NCBI RefSeq assembly: GCF_000807775.2 | Contig: NZ_CP047385.1 | Location: forward strand, 558,001 to 622,000 | Reading direction: 5' to 3' | Source of the DNA: Pandoraea fibrosis | Lineage (GTDB): Bacteria > Pseudomonadota > Gammaproteobacteria > Burkholderiales > Burkholderiaceae | Length of the DNA stretch: 64,000 bases | Shown here: one piece after another, positions 55,813-63,930 of the stretch | How positions within the stretch are numbered: position 1 is the first letter of the stretch | How the letters are laid out: each line of letters starts with the position of its first letter | The notes under the pieces: model-generated | What the model saw: the letters and a program-made list of their open reading frames with translations, nothing else | Database searches by the model: none | What the model was told of the DNA's origin: nothing | Translations under genes and position numbers: made by a program

Positions 55813-56726
55813 GCGACCTCCTTTGCAGCGGTTCGGCTGCCGCAGTAGTCGCTGTCCGAGCACACATACATGCGCGTGCCGGCATCGTCCGTAATGACTT
55901 CATCGAGAAAACTGTCGGTTGCGCCGCACAGCGCGCAGTGCGCGTCCCACTTCTGGATCTCGAACGGGTGATCGTCGAAGTCGAGACTCTCGACCGGTGT
56001 GTACGGCGGAATGGCGTACAGACGGCGCTCGCGTCCCGCACCGAAGAGTTGCAGGGCCGGGTTCATATGCAGCTTGGGGTTATCGAATTTCGGGATCGGG
56101 GAGGGCGACGTGAGGTAGCGCCCGTTCACAATGACCGGATAGTCATAGGTCGTTGCGATCGCGCCGTGCCTCACGATGTCCTCATACAGACGCACGCGCA
56201 TGAGGCCGTACTCGCCCAGCGCATGCAGCTTGCGCGACTCGACGATGCGCGGTTCCAGACGGAAAAGGGGCTCGGGCATCGGCACCTGATAGACCATGAT
56301 CTGGCCTTCGTGCAGCGCCGCTTCGGGAATGCGGTGACGCGTCTGAATGACCGTGGCGTCCGACGTCTTCGTCGTCGTAGCGACGCCGGCCGTGCGGGCG
56401 AAGAAGCGGCGGATGTTGACCGCGTTGGTCGTGTCGTCTGCGCCCTGGTCGATGACCTTGAGCGTGTCGTCTGTGCCGATCACGGCGGCGCTTACCTGAA
56501 TGCCGCCCGTGCCCCAGCCATACGGCAGCGGCATTTCCCGGCTGCCGAACGGCACCTGATACCCGGGAATCGCCACCGCCTTGAGCAGGCTGCGACGAAT
56601 CATGCGCTTCGTCTGTTCGTCGAGAAACGCGAAGTTGTAGCCCTCCACCGTGGTGGGGCTGGCCGTGGGTGAAGGTGCTTGCGCGGTGTCGCGCGAAGTG
56701 CGAAGCGAATCGGCAGCGTCGCTCAT
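55809..56726 (-). CDS. phnJ: Carbon-phosphorus lyase, radical SAM subunit PhnJ
   Basis: 305 residues. The four cysteines C264, C267, C289 and C295 ('CALCGATD' to 'YVCSDSDYCG') have exactly the C-x2-C-x21-C-x5-C spacing of PhnJ, three of them holding the [4Fe-4S] cluster and one acting as thiyl radical. It splits the C-P bond of ribose-1-phosphonate-5-phosphate. 'GYNFAFLDEQTKRMIRRSLL' and 'VPFGSREMPLPYGWGTGGIQ' are conserved N-terminal blocks. Overlaps phnI and phnK by four bases each. Confidence 0.97.
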   Translation of the reverse strand: MSDAADSLRTSRDTAQAPSPTASPTTVEGYNFAFLDEQTKRMIRRSLLKAVAIPGYQVPFGSREMPLPYGWGTGGIQVSAAVIGTDDTLKVIDQGADDTTNAVNIRRFFARTAGVATTTKTSDATVIQTRHRIPEAALHEGQIMVYQVPMPEPLFRLEPRIVESRKLHALGEYGLMRVRLYEDIVRHGAIATTYDYPVIVNGRYLTSPSPIPKFDNPKLHMNPALQLFGAGRERRLYAIPPYTPVESLDFDDHPFEIQKWDAHCALCGATDSFLDEVITDDAGTRMYVCSDSDYCGSRTAAKEVA

Positions 56727-57961
56727 GCGGCCTCCTGAGTGTTCTGCACGGCGGGGGAGGTGGATGAGTGGGGGCCATCAGGGGCGCCGGCGGCCTGCGT
56801 TCCGTATTTCGCGGCGTGCTCGGCGCGCAGACGACGCACCAGCGCCAGCTCGGCCTGAAAGTCCACGTAATGCGGCAGCTTCAGGTGCTGGACGAAGCCC
56901 GACGCTTCGACGTTGTCGCTGTGATAGAGCACGAATTCCTGCTGCTGCGCGGGCGAGGTGGCGTCGTCGCCCAGTTCCTGCGTGCGCAGCGCGCGATCGA
57001 CCAGCGACATGGCCATCGCCTTGCGCTCGTTGTGACCGAACGCGAGACCATAGCCCTGCGTGAACTGCGGCGGTACGTCCTGATTGCCGCCGAACTGCGT
57101 CACCATCTGGCATTCCGTCACGGCGATCTCGCCGATGTCGATGGCGAAGCCCAGCTCCTCCGGCACGATCTCCACCGCAACCTGCCCGATGCGGATCTCT
57201 CCGGCGAACGGATGGTCGTTGCCGTACCCGCGCTGGGTGGAATAGCCCAGCGCGAGCAAGAAGCCTTCGTCGCCGCGTGCGAGGTTTTGCAACCGCGCTG
57301 TGCGCGACGCGGGCGTAAAGAGGGGGGTATGCACGAGGTCGTGCGGCTCGGGGTCGGTGCCATCGGTGCGCAAGGTTTCGAGCAACCCGTCGCGTCCCAG
57401 AATGTCCGTCACGCGCGGGGTGGCGGCCAGCGGCGGCAACTGCGGGATCGCGGCGTCATGCGAATCGACATGCGCAGCGTGGTGCGTGACGACGCGGGCA
57501 GCCGTGTCGACTTTGCCGGGCAACGGTGCACCGTCGCCATGCGCGTGCTCACCTTCCGCGAGCAACGCGAAGTCGAGCAGCCGTTGCGTGTAGTCGTAGG
57601 TGGCGCCCAGCACCTGACCGCCCGGCACGTCCTTGAACGTCGCGGAAATGCGGCGCGACAAACGCATCGACGCGGTATCGATCGGCTTGCTCGTGCACAG
57701 ACGCGGCAGTGTGGTGCGATACGCGCGCAGCAGAAAGATCGCTTCGACGAGATCGCCGGCCGCCTGCTTGATCGCCAGCGCGGCGAGCGTCTCGTCGTAC
57801 AGCGCGCCTTCGCTCATGACACGCGAGACGGCCAACCGCATCTGTTCGCGGATCTGCGCGACGCTCAGCGCGGGGACCTCGGGATTGCCGCGTCGCGCTT
57901 TGGCGAGCAGATCCCACGAGTGTTCGATGGCGCGCTCGCCACCTTTGACTGCGACGTACAT
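56723..57961 (-). CDS. phnI: C-P lyase core subunit PhnI
   Basis: 412 residues. Family blocks include 'MYVAVKGGERAIEHSWDLLA', 'DTASMRLSRRISATFKDVPG', 'GYSTQRGYGNDHPFAGEIRI' and 'QTVTQFGG'-like 'TECQMVTQFGGNQDVPPQFT', then 'FVLYHSDNVEASGFVQHLKL' near the end. It is the nucleosidase-type subunit that attaches the phosphonate to ribose with PhnGHL. ATG at 57961 overlaps the phnH stop (TGATG); four-base overlap with phnJ. Confidence 0.95.
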   Translation of the reverse strand: MYVAVKGGERAIEHSWDLLAKARRGNPEVPALSVAQIREQMRLAVSRVMSEGALYDETLAALAIKQAAGDLVEAIFLLRAYRTTLPRLCTSKPIDTASMRLSRRISATFKDVPGGQVLGATYDYTQRLLDFALLAEGEHAHGDGAPLPGKVDTAARVVTHHAAHVDSHDAAIPQLPPLAATPRVTDILGRDGLLETLRTDGTDPEPHDLVHTPLFTPASRTARLQNLARGDEGFLLALGYSTQRGYGNDHPFAGEIRIGQVAVEIVPEELGFAIDIGEIAVTECQMVTQFGGNQDVPPQFTQGYGLAFGHNERKAMAMSLVDRALRTQELGDDATSPAQQQEFVLYHSDNVEASGFVQHLKLPHYVDFQAELALVRRLRAEHAAKYGTQAAGAPDGPHSSTSPAVQNTQEAA

Positions 57962-58596
57962 CAGCAAACCTCCACATGCGTGGTGCGCGGCAGGCCGAGC
58001 ACGGTGTCGCCCGAGGCGATCAACAGGTCGAGCCCGGCGGGAAAACGCGGCGCAAGCGCGGCGCGCGCCTGCCAAAAAGCAGCGCCGAGCCCGCCGACGG
58101 TCACGTCGGCATGGGACTCGATGCCGGGGCCGCGCAGGCGAAGATGCAGGCCGCCAGCACCGCTATGGCCGGCGGCAAGCGTGGGCACATCGACGATCAG
58201 CGTGGCGCTGTGCTCGGGCGATTCCGCAGTGCCGAACGCAAATTGCTCAAGCGCGGGGCAGCGCGCCGGATCGGTGAGCAGCGCGAACTGCGCTGTCGCG
58301 AGATCCGCCTCGCCACTCAACAGCGGGGCCCCCGTGTGAAAGCGCAGCGCGCTCGCCACTTCGGGCAGCGGAAATTGCAGCCAGACGGCGGTGGTGGCGT
58401 CGGCCAGCGCGAGCAGCGTGGCGCGCGCGGCAATGCTCGCTTGCTCGCTCGGTGCGAGCCGGCTCCCGACACTGCGCAGACGGCCGGGACGCGCCAACGC
58501 GTCGAGCACCGCGCGGAACACACCTTGCGCGTCGTGAACCGGATCGGCGAAGCCGGGTTGCAATTGCGACCAGTCAGGCATCGATGCCATCAACAT
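57961..58596 (-). CDS. phnH: C-P lyase core subunit PhnH
   Basis: 211 residues. Conserved 'LQPGFADPVHDAQGVFRAVL' with 'DALARPGRL' after it, 'ALADATTAVWLQ' and the C-terminal 'FPAGLDLLIASGDTVLGLPR' with 'TTHVEV'. PhnH forms the core with PhnG, I and J. The phnG stop TGA is directly followed by the phnH ATG (58596), and the phnH stop overlaps the phnI start. Confidence 0.94.
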   Translation of the reverse strand: MLMASMPDWSQLQPGFADPVHDAQGVFRAVLDALARPGRLRSVGSRLAPSEQASIAARATLLALADATTAVWLQFPLPEVASALRFHTGAPLLSGEADLATAQFALLTDPARCPALEQFAFGTAESPEHSATLIVDVPTLAAGHSGAGGLHLRLRGPGIESHADVTVGGLGAAFWQARAALAPRFPAGLDLLIASGDTVLGLPRTTHVEVC

Positions 58597-59079
58597 TCAG
58601 GCCTCCCGGACCATGGTGAAGAATTCGACGCGGCTCGCGGCCGTGTCGGCGTCGTGCTGTGCCGCAGTGGCGGCCAGACGTCCGGCTATCGTGGAGAGCG
58701 GGCCGGTGGCGAGCGCGTTGCGGTGTTGCGGCATCTGCATCAGCGCATCGAGACGCGCGACACGTGCAGCGCGCTCGGCGTCGCGACCCAGTACGTAGCC
58801 GGTGCCGACGACACCGTCTTGCTGGCGCAACGTGCAGCGCGTGACGGTCGTCTCACCGAGATTGAAACGATCGCCGCTGCCGCCGACGCGGCCCTGTACC
58901 AGCACCAGTCCGGTTTGCGGTGCGCGCAGCCAGACGAACTCGGGGGCGTCCGGGCAGTGCGCGATGGCGTCGTCAAGCTCGTCGCGCGTGGCGCGGGCGA
59001 ACAGCGCGAGCCATTGCGCGCGTTCGGGCGGGGCGGCGCTGCTCTCGTCCCGTGCCGTGTTGGATGATGGGTTTGGCAT
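58597..59079 (-). CDS. phnG: C-P lyase core subunit PhnG
   Basis: 160 residues. 'RAQWLALFARATRDELDDAI', 'QTGLVLVQGRVGGSGDRFNL', 'GETTVTRCTLRQQDGVVGTG' and 'YVLGRDAERAARVARLDALM' match PhnG. First gene of phnGHIJKLM, behind a PhoB-type promoter at 59146-59179; the 5' leader of about 60 bases contains the phnF-side operator (59084-59099) right next to the ATG. No strong Shine-Dalgarno is visible. Confidence 0.94.
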   Translation of the reverse strand: MPNPSSNTARDESSAAPPERAQWLALFARATRDELDDAIAHCPDAPEFVWLRAPQTGLVLVQGRVGGSGDRFNLGETTVTRCTLRQQDGVVGTGYVLGRDAERAARVARLDALMQMPQHRNALATGPLSTIAGRLAATAAQHDADTAASRVEFFTMVREA

Positions 59080-59081
59080 GA

Positions 59082-59110
59082 TTGTCTAGTCGTATAGACG
59101 TGTGTATGAT
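59082..59110 (+). promoter_or_regulatory. phnF promoter with overlapping dyad operator (PhnF site candidate)
   Basis: TTGTCT (59082-59087) and TATGAT (59105-59110) are 17 bases apart and face phnF. The dyad GTCTA-N6-TAGAC (59084-59099) covers the -35 and spacer, where a GntR/HutC-type repressor such as PhnF would block initiation. The same dyad lies just before the phnG ATG on the other strand. Confidence 0.65.
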
Positions 59111-59145
59111 CGCAATGACGTCGATTGGGTAATGCACGCGAACCC

Positions 59146-59179
59146 ATTACAACTTTTCCGGGTGTCAATTTGATGACAG
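59146..59179 (-). promoter_or_regulatory. PhoB-dependent promoter of phnGHIJKLM
   Basis: On the minus strand CTGTCATCAAATTGACAC (59179-59162) matches the Pho box: first repeat CTGTCAT perfect, second TTGACAC 5 of 7, 4-base A-rich spacer. TGTAAT (59151-59146) starts exactly 10 bases after the box. The box overlaps the first codons of phnF (ATG at 59173). Confidence 0.8.
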
Positions 59180-59934
59180 CACAACTCGAACGGGGTGGCG
59201 GTGTCGCCGTCTGGCGGCAGATCGCACAGATTCTTGCGACCGAAATCGGTGAGCGCCGGTATGGCGAAGGGTTGCCCGACGACCGTCTGCCGAGCGAGAC
59301 CGATCTCGCATTGCGCTTCGGCGTGAACCGTCACACGGTGCGCCGCGCGATCCTCGGGCTCTCGGAGCAGGGGCTTGTGAACGTCGAGCACGGTCGCGGC
59401 ACGTTCGTGCAGGCGGGCGCTATCGGCTACGTGATCGGACGCCGCACGCGTTTTACCGAAAATCTCTCCCAACACAATCTCAAGACGGCGCAGCAGATCC
59501 TTTCGGCACAGAAGGTGAAGGCCGAAGCGACAGTGGCGCATGCCCTCGGGATGCGTGTCGGTGCGCTGGTGTATCGCGTGGAACTCGCGCGCCGCAGTCT
59601 CGACGCGCAAGGCATCGAGCTACCGCTCGCGTACAGCGAGAACTGGTTTCCCGCGTCGCGTTTTCCCGACTTTCCGGAGGTCTTCGCGCAGCACACGTCG
59701 ATCAGCGCCACGCTGGCGAGCTTTGGCGTGACGGACTACACGCGTCGCGAGAGCCGTATCGGCGCGCGGCTTCCCGACGCCGAGATTGCGCGGCACCTCG
59801 GCATCAATCGTCAGCAGCCGGTGCTGAGTGTGGAGAGTACCGACGTCGACGAAGCGGGCAAGCCGGTCAAGTACGGCATCGCCTATTTCCCGGCAGATCG
59901 CATGCAACTCGTGGTGCAGGGAGACATGGCATGA
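59173..59934 (+). CDS. phnF: GntR-family regulator of phosphonate use, PhnF
   Basis: 253 residues. Winged HTH 'LPSETDLALRFGVNRHTVRR' then a UTRA ligand domain with 'LAYSENWFPASRFPDFPEVF' and 'SVESTDVDEAGKPVKYGIAY'. It is placed like PhnF of C-P lyase loci: divergent from phnG and in one operon with the DUF1045 gene and phnN (4-base overlap). Likely represses phnF and perhaps phnG through the dyad at 59084-59099. ATG at 59173 lies inside the Pho box of phnG. Start confidence moderate, since the ribosome site is weak. Confidence 0.9.
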   Translation: MTAQLERGGGVAVWRQIAQILATEIGERRYGEGLPDDRLPSETDLALRFGVNRHTVRRAILGLSEQGLVNVEHGRGTFVQAGAIGYVIGRRTRFTENLSQHNLKTAQQILSAQKVKAEATVAHALGMRVGALVYRVELARRSLDAQGIELPLAYSENWFPASRFPDFPEVFAQHTSISATLASFGVTDYTRRESRIGARLPDAEIARHLGINRQQPVLSVESTDVDEAGKPVKYGIAYFPADRMQLVVQGDMA

Positions 59935-60680
59935 GCGACGCACAGCAACTGGCGCTCGATCTGTGCGTGGCACGCTTCGCCATCTACTACGCGCCGCCGG
60001 CGGGCTCGTGCTGGTGGAACGAGGGCAGCCGCTGGCTCGGACGCGATGCGATCACCGGGCGCCGTCTCAATGCGCCGCAAGTGCCGGGGCTGTCCCGTGC
60101 GCTGCACGACGTCACGCTCGATCCGCGGCGCTACGGACTGCACGCCACGCTCAAGGCGCCGATGCGTCTCGCGCCCCAGGCCCGGCTCGGCGATCTGACC
60201 GGCATCGCGAAGGCGGTGGCCGCGCGCCATGCGCCGTTCGATCTTGCGGTACACACCGATGTTGTCGATACGGATAGCGGGAAGCGGCCGGGCTTCGTCG
60301 CGCTGCGTCCCTCGCTCGGGGCGGCGGGCGCAAAAGCGGTGGATGCCCTTGCGGCTGACTGCGTGCGGGCCTTCGACGATCTGCGTGCGTTACCGACCGA
60401 AGCCGAACTGGCCAAACGTCACGCGCAATCGCTATCGTCGCGCCAGCGCGAGCTACTCGCGCAGTGGGGATACCCTTACGTGCTCGACGAATTTCGTTTT
60501 CATGTGACCCTGTCCGATCGTGTGGACGCAAGCGATGCCACTGTCATCGTCGACTGGTGGCAGCCGCGCGTGCAGGCGCTTGGTGCCATGCGCGTCGATA
60601 GTCTGGCCCTCTTCGTGGAGCCGTCGCCGGGCGAACCGTTCCAGCTATTCGAACGCTTTGCCTTTGGGAAGGCCACATGA
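59931..60680 (+). CDS. DUF1045 phosphonate-metabolism protein (2H phosphoesterase-like)
   Basis: 249 residues. Two H-x-T-x motifs, 'RYGLHATLKAPMRL' and 'FRFHVTLSDR', place it with 2H phosphoesterases, which act on cyclic phosphates. It belongs to the DUF1045 / putative phosphonate-metabolism family found only with C-P lyase genes. It sits between phnF and phnN with 4-base overlaps on both sides. Since no phnP is present in the window, opening of the 5-phosphoribosyl 1,2-cyclic phosphate made by PhnJ is a reasonable but unproved role. Confidence 0.88.
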   Translation: MSDAQQLALDLCVARFAIYYAPPAGSCWWNEGSRWLGRDAITGRRLNAPQVPGLSRALHDVTLDPRRYGLHATLKAPMRLAPQARLGDLTGIAKAVAARHAPFDLAVHTDVVDTDSGKRPGFVALRPSLGAAGAKAVDALAADCVRAFDDLRALPTEAELAKRHAQSLSSRQRELLAQWGYPYVLDEFRFHVTLSDRVDASDATVIVDWWQPRVQALGAMRVDSLALFVEPSPGEPFQLFERFAFGKAT

Positions 60681-61249
60681 ATCACGCTCGCCTCTTTTAC
60701 GTGATGGGGCCGTCGGGGGCAGGCAAGGACTCGCTGCTTGCCTACGCGCGCGAACGGATCGGCACCGCCTCGCCGGTCGGCACGACGGTGCTCTTCGCCC
60801 ATCGGTACATCACGCGCGCCCCATCCGATGGGGAGAACCACGTCGCGCTGACGCATGCCGAATTCGCGGTGCGGCACTCGTTGGGTTGCTTCGCACTGGA
60901 CTGGACGAGCCACGATTGCCGATACGGCATCGGTATCGAAATCGATGCCTGGCTGGCGGCAGGGGCGAATGTCGTCATGAATGGCTCGCGCGCATTTCTC
61001 GAACAAGCCGTGCATCGCTACGGCGAACGTCTGCATCTGGTGGAAATCCGGGTCGATCCGGTGGTGCGGGCTCAGCGCCTTGCCAGTCGCGGTCGCGAAA
61101 CCGGCGATGCCCTCGACAAGCGTGTCGCACATCAGGTGGAATGGACGCCTCCCGACGGCATTCCCCTCACCGTGATTCCCAACGACACCGCGCTCGCGCA
61201 AGCCGGGGATCGTCTCGTCAGCTTGCTGACGGCACGGGGCTTGGCCTGA
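60677..61249 (+). CDS. phnN: Ribose 1,5-bisphosphate phosphokinase
   Basis: 190 residues, guanylate-kinase-like. Walker A 'FYVMGPSGAGKDSLLAYARE', 'HRYITRAPSDGENHVALTHA' and 'NGSRAFLEQAVHRYG' fit PhnN. It turns ribose 1,5-bisphosphate, the product after C-P bond cleavage and ring opening, into PRPP. Overlaps the DUF1045 gene by 4 bases. No terminator is evident before the next gene 191 bases away. Confidence 0.93.
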   Translation: MNHARLFYVMGPSGAGKDSLLAYARERIGTASPVGTTVLFAHRYITRAPSDGENHVALTHAEFAVRHSLGCFALDWTSHDCRYGIGIEIDAWLAAGANVVMNGSRAFLEQAVHRYGERLHLVEIRVDPVVRAQRLASRGRETGDALDKRVAHQVEWTPPDGIPLTVIPNDTALAQAGDRLVSLLTARGLA

Positions 61250-61331
61250 CCGACGTTCCTGGGCCGAGTACCGAATGACGGGGATGCCCGCCATGTGACG
61301 AGGATGTGAATGTTGCATCGTGTGTCTTTAT

Positions 61332-61349
61332 TTTGCAAATTATTGCAAA
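61332..61349. promoter_or_regulatory. Palindrome upstream of the GcvT-type dehydrogenase
   Basis: TTTGCAA-ATTA-TTGCAAA, a perfect 7-4-7 inverted repeat about 90 bases before the start codon in an AT-rich patch. A likely binding site for a dimeric regulator; identity unknown. Confidence 0.6.
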
Positions 61350-61440
61350 GATGGCGCACTTTGCGTAACCTCACGTCATCGCACACGGCATCGCCCGGGG
61401 ATGACGTTGTCATCGCTCCGGGCTCATTCGGGAGCCCCTC

Positions 61441-63930
61441 ATGTCTTCAGCCTTGCCCACTCACGCTCGCGTCGTCATTGTCGGCGGCGGCATCGTCGGT
61501 TGTTCCGTCGCCTATCACCTCGCCAAGCTCGGCTGGACGGAGGTTGTCCTGCTGGAGCAGGGGCAGTTGTCGTGCGGCACCACCTGGCACGCGGCGGGGC
61601 TGGTGGGGCAGTTGCGCTCGCAGGAGAGCATGACCAAGCTCATCCGATACTCGACGAAGCTCTACAGCGAGCTCGAGGCGGAGACCGGGCTCGGCACCGG
61701 CTGGAAACAATGCGGGTCGCTGTCGGTGGCTCGCACGCACGAGCGCATGACGCAACTCAAGCGCACGGCTGCCGTGGCGCGTGCCTATGGCGTGCAGTGC
61801 GACGTGATCTCGCCGCGCGAGGCGGGCGAACTCTGGCCCGTGATGCGTACCGACGATCTCGTCGGCGCCGTGTGGCTGCCGGGCGACGGCAAGGCCAATC
61901 CGACCGACCTCACGCAGGCACTGGCGCGTGGCGCGCGCAGTCGCGGGGTGCGCATCGCCGAGAACACCTGCATCACCGAGATTCATACGGCGTCGCCCAA
62001 TGGCATTCGCACGGCGACGGGCGTGTCGTGGCGCCATAAGAATGGCGAGAGCGGGCGCATCGACGCGGAGATCGTGGTGAACTGCGCCGGCCAGTGGGCC
62101 AAGGCCGTGGGCCGCATGTGCGGCGTGACCGTGCCGCTGCACTCGGCCGAGCACTACTACATCGTGACGGAACGGATTGCCGGCGTGCATCCCGATCTGC
62201 CGGTCATGCGCGACCCCGATGGCTACATCTACCTCAAGGAAGAGGTCGGCGGTCTGGTGATGGGGGGCTTCGAGCCGAACGCCAAGCCGTGGGGCATGGA
62301 TGGCATTCCCGAGAATTTCGAATTCCAGTTGCTGCCCGACGACTGGGATCAGTTCGAGATCCTCATGGAGAACGCGCTGATACGCGTGCCCGCGCTGGAA
62401 ACGGCGCAGGTCCGGCAGTTCTACAACGGCCCGGAGTCGTTCACGCCAGACAACAACTTCATTCTCGGCGAGGCTCCCGAGCTGCGCAATTTCTACGTCG
62501 GTGCGGGCTTCAACTCGATGGGCATTGCCTCGGCCGGCGGGGCGGGGATGGCGCTCGCGGAGTGGATCGTGGCGGGCGAGCCGACGATGGATCTCTGGCC
62601 CGTCGACATCCGCCGTTTCGCCGGATTCAACGGCAATGACACATGGCTGCACGATCGTGTGAAAGAGACGCTGGGTCTGCACTACGCCATGCCGTGGCCG
62701 AATCGCGAGCTGGACACGGCGCGTCCGTTCCGCCGCTCGCCGCTATATGCGACGCTGCTCGCCAAAGGCGCGTGCTTCGGCAGCAAGATGGGTTGGGAGC
62801 GGCCGAACTTCTTTGCACCGTCGCCCGAGCAAGCCCGGATCGAGTACAGCTTCGGTCAGCAGAACTGGCATCCGTGGAGTGCTGCGGAGCATCGCGCGTG
62901 CCGCGACGCCGTGGCGCTGTTTGACATGAGTTCGTTCTCGAAGCTGCTCATCAAGGGACGCGACGCCGAGCGAGTGTTGCAATCGCTGTGCACCAACGAC
63001 GTGGCCGTGTCCCCGGGACGTACCGTCTACACCGGCATGCTCAACGAGCGCGGCGGCTACGAGTCGGACTTCACCCTCACGCGTCTTGCGCCCGATCAGT
63101 ACCTGATGGTCACCGGTTCGGCACAGACCACACGCGACATGGATTATCTGGAGCGCCGCATCGCGTCGTTGCCCGACGATCCGCGCTGCACCGTGGTCGA
63201 CGTCACCGGGCAATACGCCGTGTTGGCGCTGATGGGACCGAATTCGCGAGCGTTGCTGCAACAGGTTTCGAAAGCGGATTTCTCCAACGACGCGTTTCCT
63301 TTCGGCACGAGCCGTGAGATCGATCTCGGCTATGCCACTGTGCGAGCGACGCGCCTGACCTACGTGGGGGAATTGGGCTGGGAACTGTACGTGCCGGTCG
63401 AATTCGCGGTGGGTGTCTACGAGACGCTACACGCGGCGGGCGAGGCGTTCGGGCTGAAAGACGCCGGTTACTACGCGATCGACTCGTTGCGCATCGAGAA
63501 GGGTTATCGCGCCTGGGGACGGGAACTGACGCCGGACACGAATCCGGTGGAGGCCGGCCTCACGTTCGCGTGCAAACTCGCGAGCGACATGCCATTCATT
63601 GGCCGCACGGCCGTCGAACTGGCCAAGGCGAAGGGCGTGCAACGCAAGCTTGTCAGCGTGGCGCTCGACGGCGCACACGACAAGATGCTGTGGGGCGGCG
63701 AAGCCGTGCTGCGCGACGGCCAACCGGCGGGGTTCGTTTCGTCCGCGGCCTATGGACACACGATCGACGCGCCCGTCGCACTGGCTTTCCTGACGAATCC
63801 CGATGGCGCCGTGTCTGCCGAATACGTGGAAACCGGCCGCTATCAGGTCAATCTCGCGGGCGAGTTGCTCGACGCCCGTGTGCAACTGCGGGCGTTGTAC
63901 GACCCGAAGGGCGAGCGCGTGAAGGCTTGA
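61441..63930 (+). CDS. FAD-dependent dehydrogenase with GcvT domain (dimethylglycine/sarcosine dehydrogenase-like)
   Basis: 829 residues. The N-terminal DAO domain starts with the FAD motif 'VIVGGGIVGCSVAYHLAKLG' and holds 'CGTTWHAAGLVGQLRSQESM', the region where related enzymes bind FAD covalently to His; a FAO_M middle domain follows, then a GcvT aminomethyl-folate domain (about 420-829) with 'FDMSSFSKLLIKGRDAERVL', 'GMLNERGGYESDFTLTRLAP' and 'RIEKGYRAWGRELTPDTNPV'. Likely oxidises an N-methylated glycine and passes the one-carbon unit to folate. GGGAG lies seven bases before ATG 61441. Location after phnN is suggestive but it has its own upstream palindrome. Confidence 0.88.
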   Translation: MSSALPTHARVVIVGGGIVGCSVAYHLAKLGWTEVVLLEQGQLSCGTTWHAAGLVGQLRSQESMTKLIRYSTKLYSELEAETGLGTGWKQCGSLSVARTHERMTQLKRTAAVARAYGVQCDVISPREAGELWPVMRTDDLVGAVWLPGDGKANPTDLTQALARGARSRGVRIAENTCITEIHTASPNGIRTATGVSWRHKNGESGRIDAEIVVNCAGQWAKAVGRMCGVTVPLHSAEHYYIVTERIAGVHPDLPVMRDPDGYIYLKEEVGGLVMGGFEPNAKPWGMDGIPENFEFQLLPDDWDQFEILMENALIRVPALETAQVRQFYNGPESFTPDNNFILGEAPELRNFYVGAGFNSMGIASAGGAGMALAEWIVAGEPTMDLWPVDIRRFAGFNGNDTWLHDRVKETLGLHYAMPWPNRELDTARPFRRSPLYATLLAKGACFGSKMGWERPNFFAPSPEQARIEYSFGQQNWHPWSAAEHRACRDAVALFDMSSFSKLLIKGRDAERVLQSLCTNDVAVSPGRTVYTGMLNERGGYESDFTLTRLAPDQYLMVTGSAQTTRDMDYLERRIASLPDDPRCTVVDVTGQYAVLALMGPNSRALLQQVSKADFSNDAFPFGTSREIDLGYATVRATRLTYVGELGWELYVPVEFAVGVYETLHAAGEAFGLKDAGYYAIDSLRIEKGYRAWGRELTPDTNPVEAGLTFACKLASDMPFIGRTAVELAKAKGVQRKLVSVALDGAHDKMLWGGEAVLRDGQPAGFVSSAAYGHTIDAPVALAFLTNPDGAVSAEYVETGRYQVNLAGELLDARVQLRALYDPKGERVKA

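Noticed and set aside
59129..59150. GTAATG-N10-CATTAC dyad in the phnF-phnG gap
   Set aside because: Only six bases per arm and one arm is the -10 region of the phnG promoter; better explained by that promoter.
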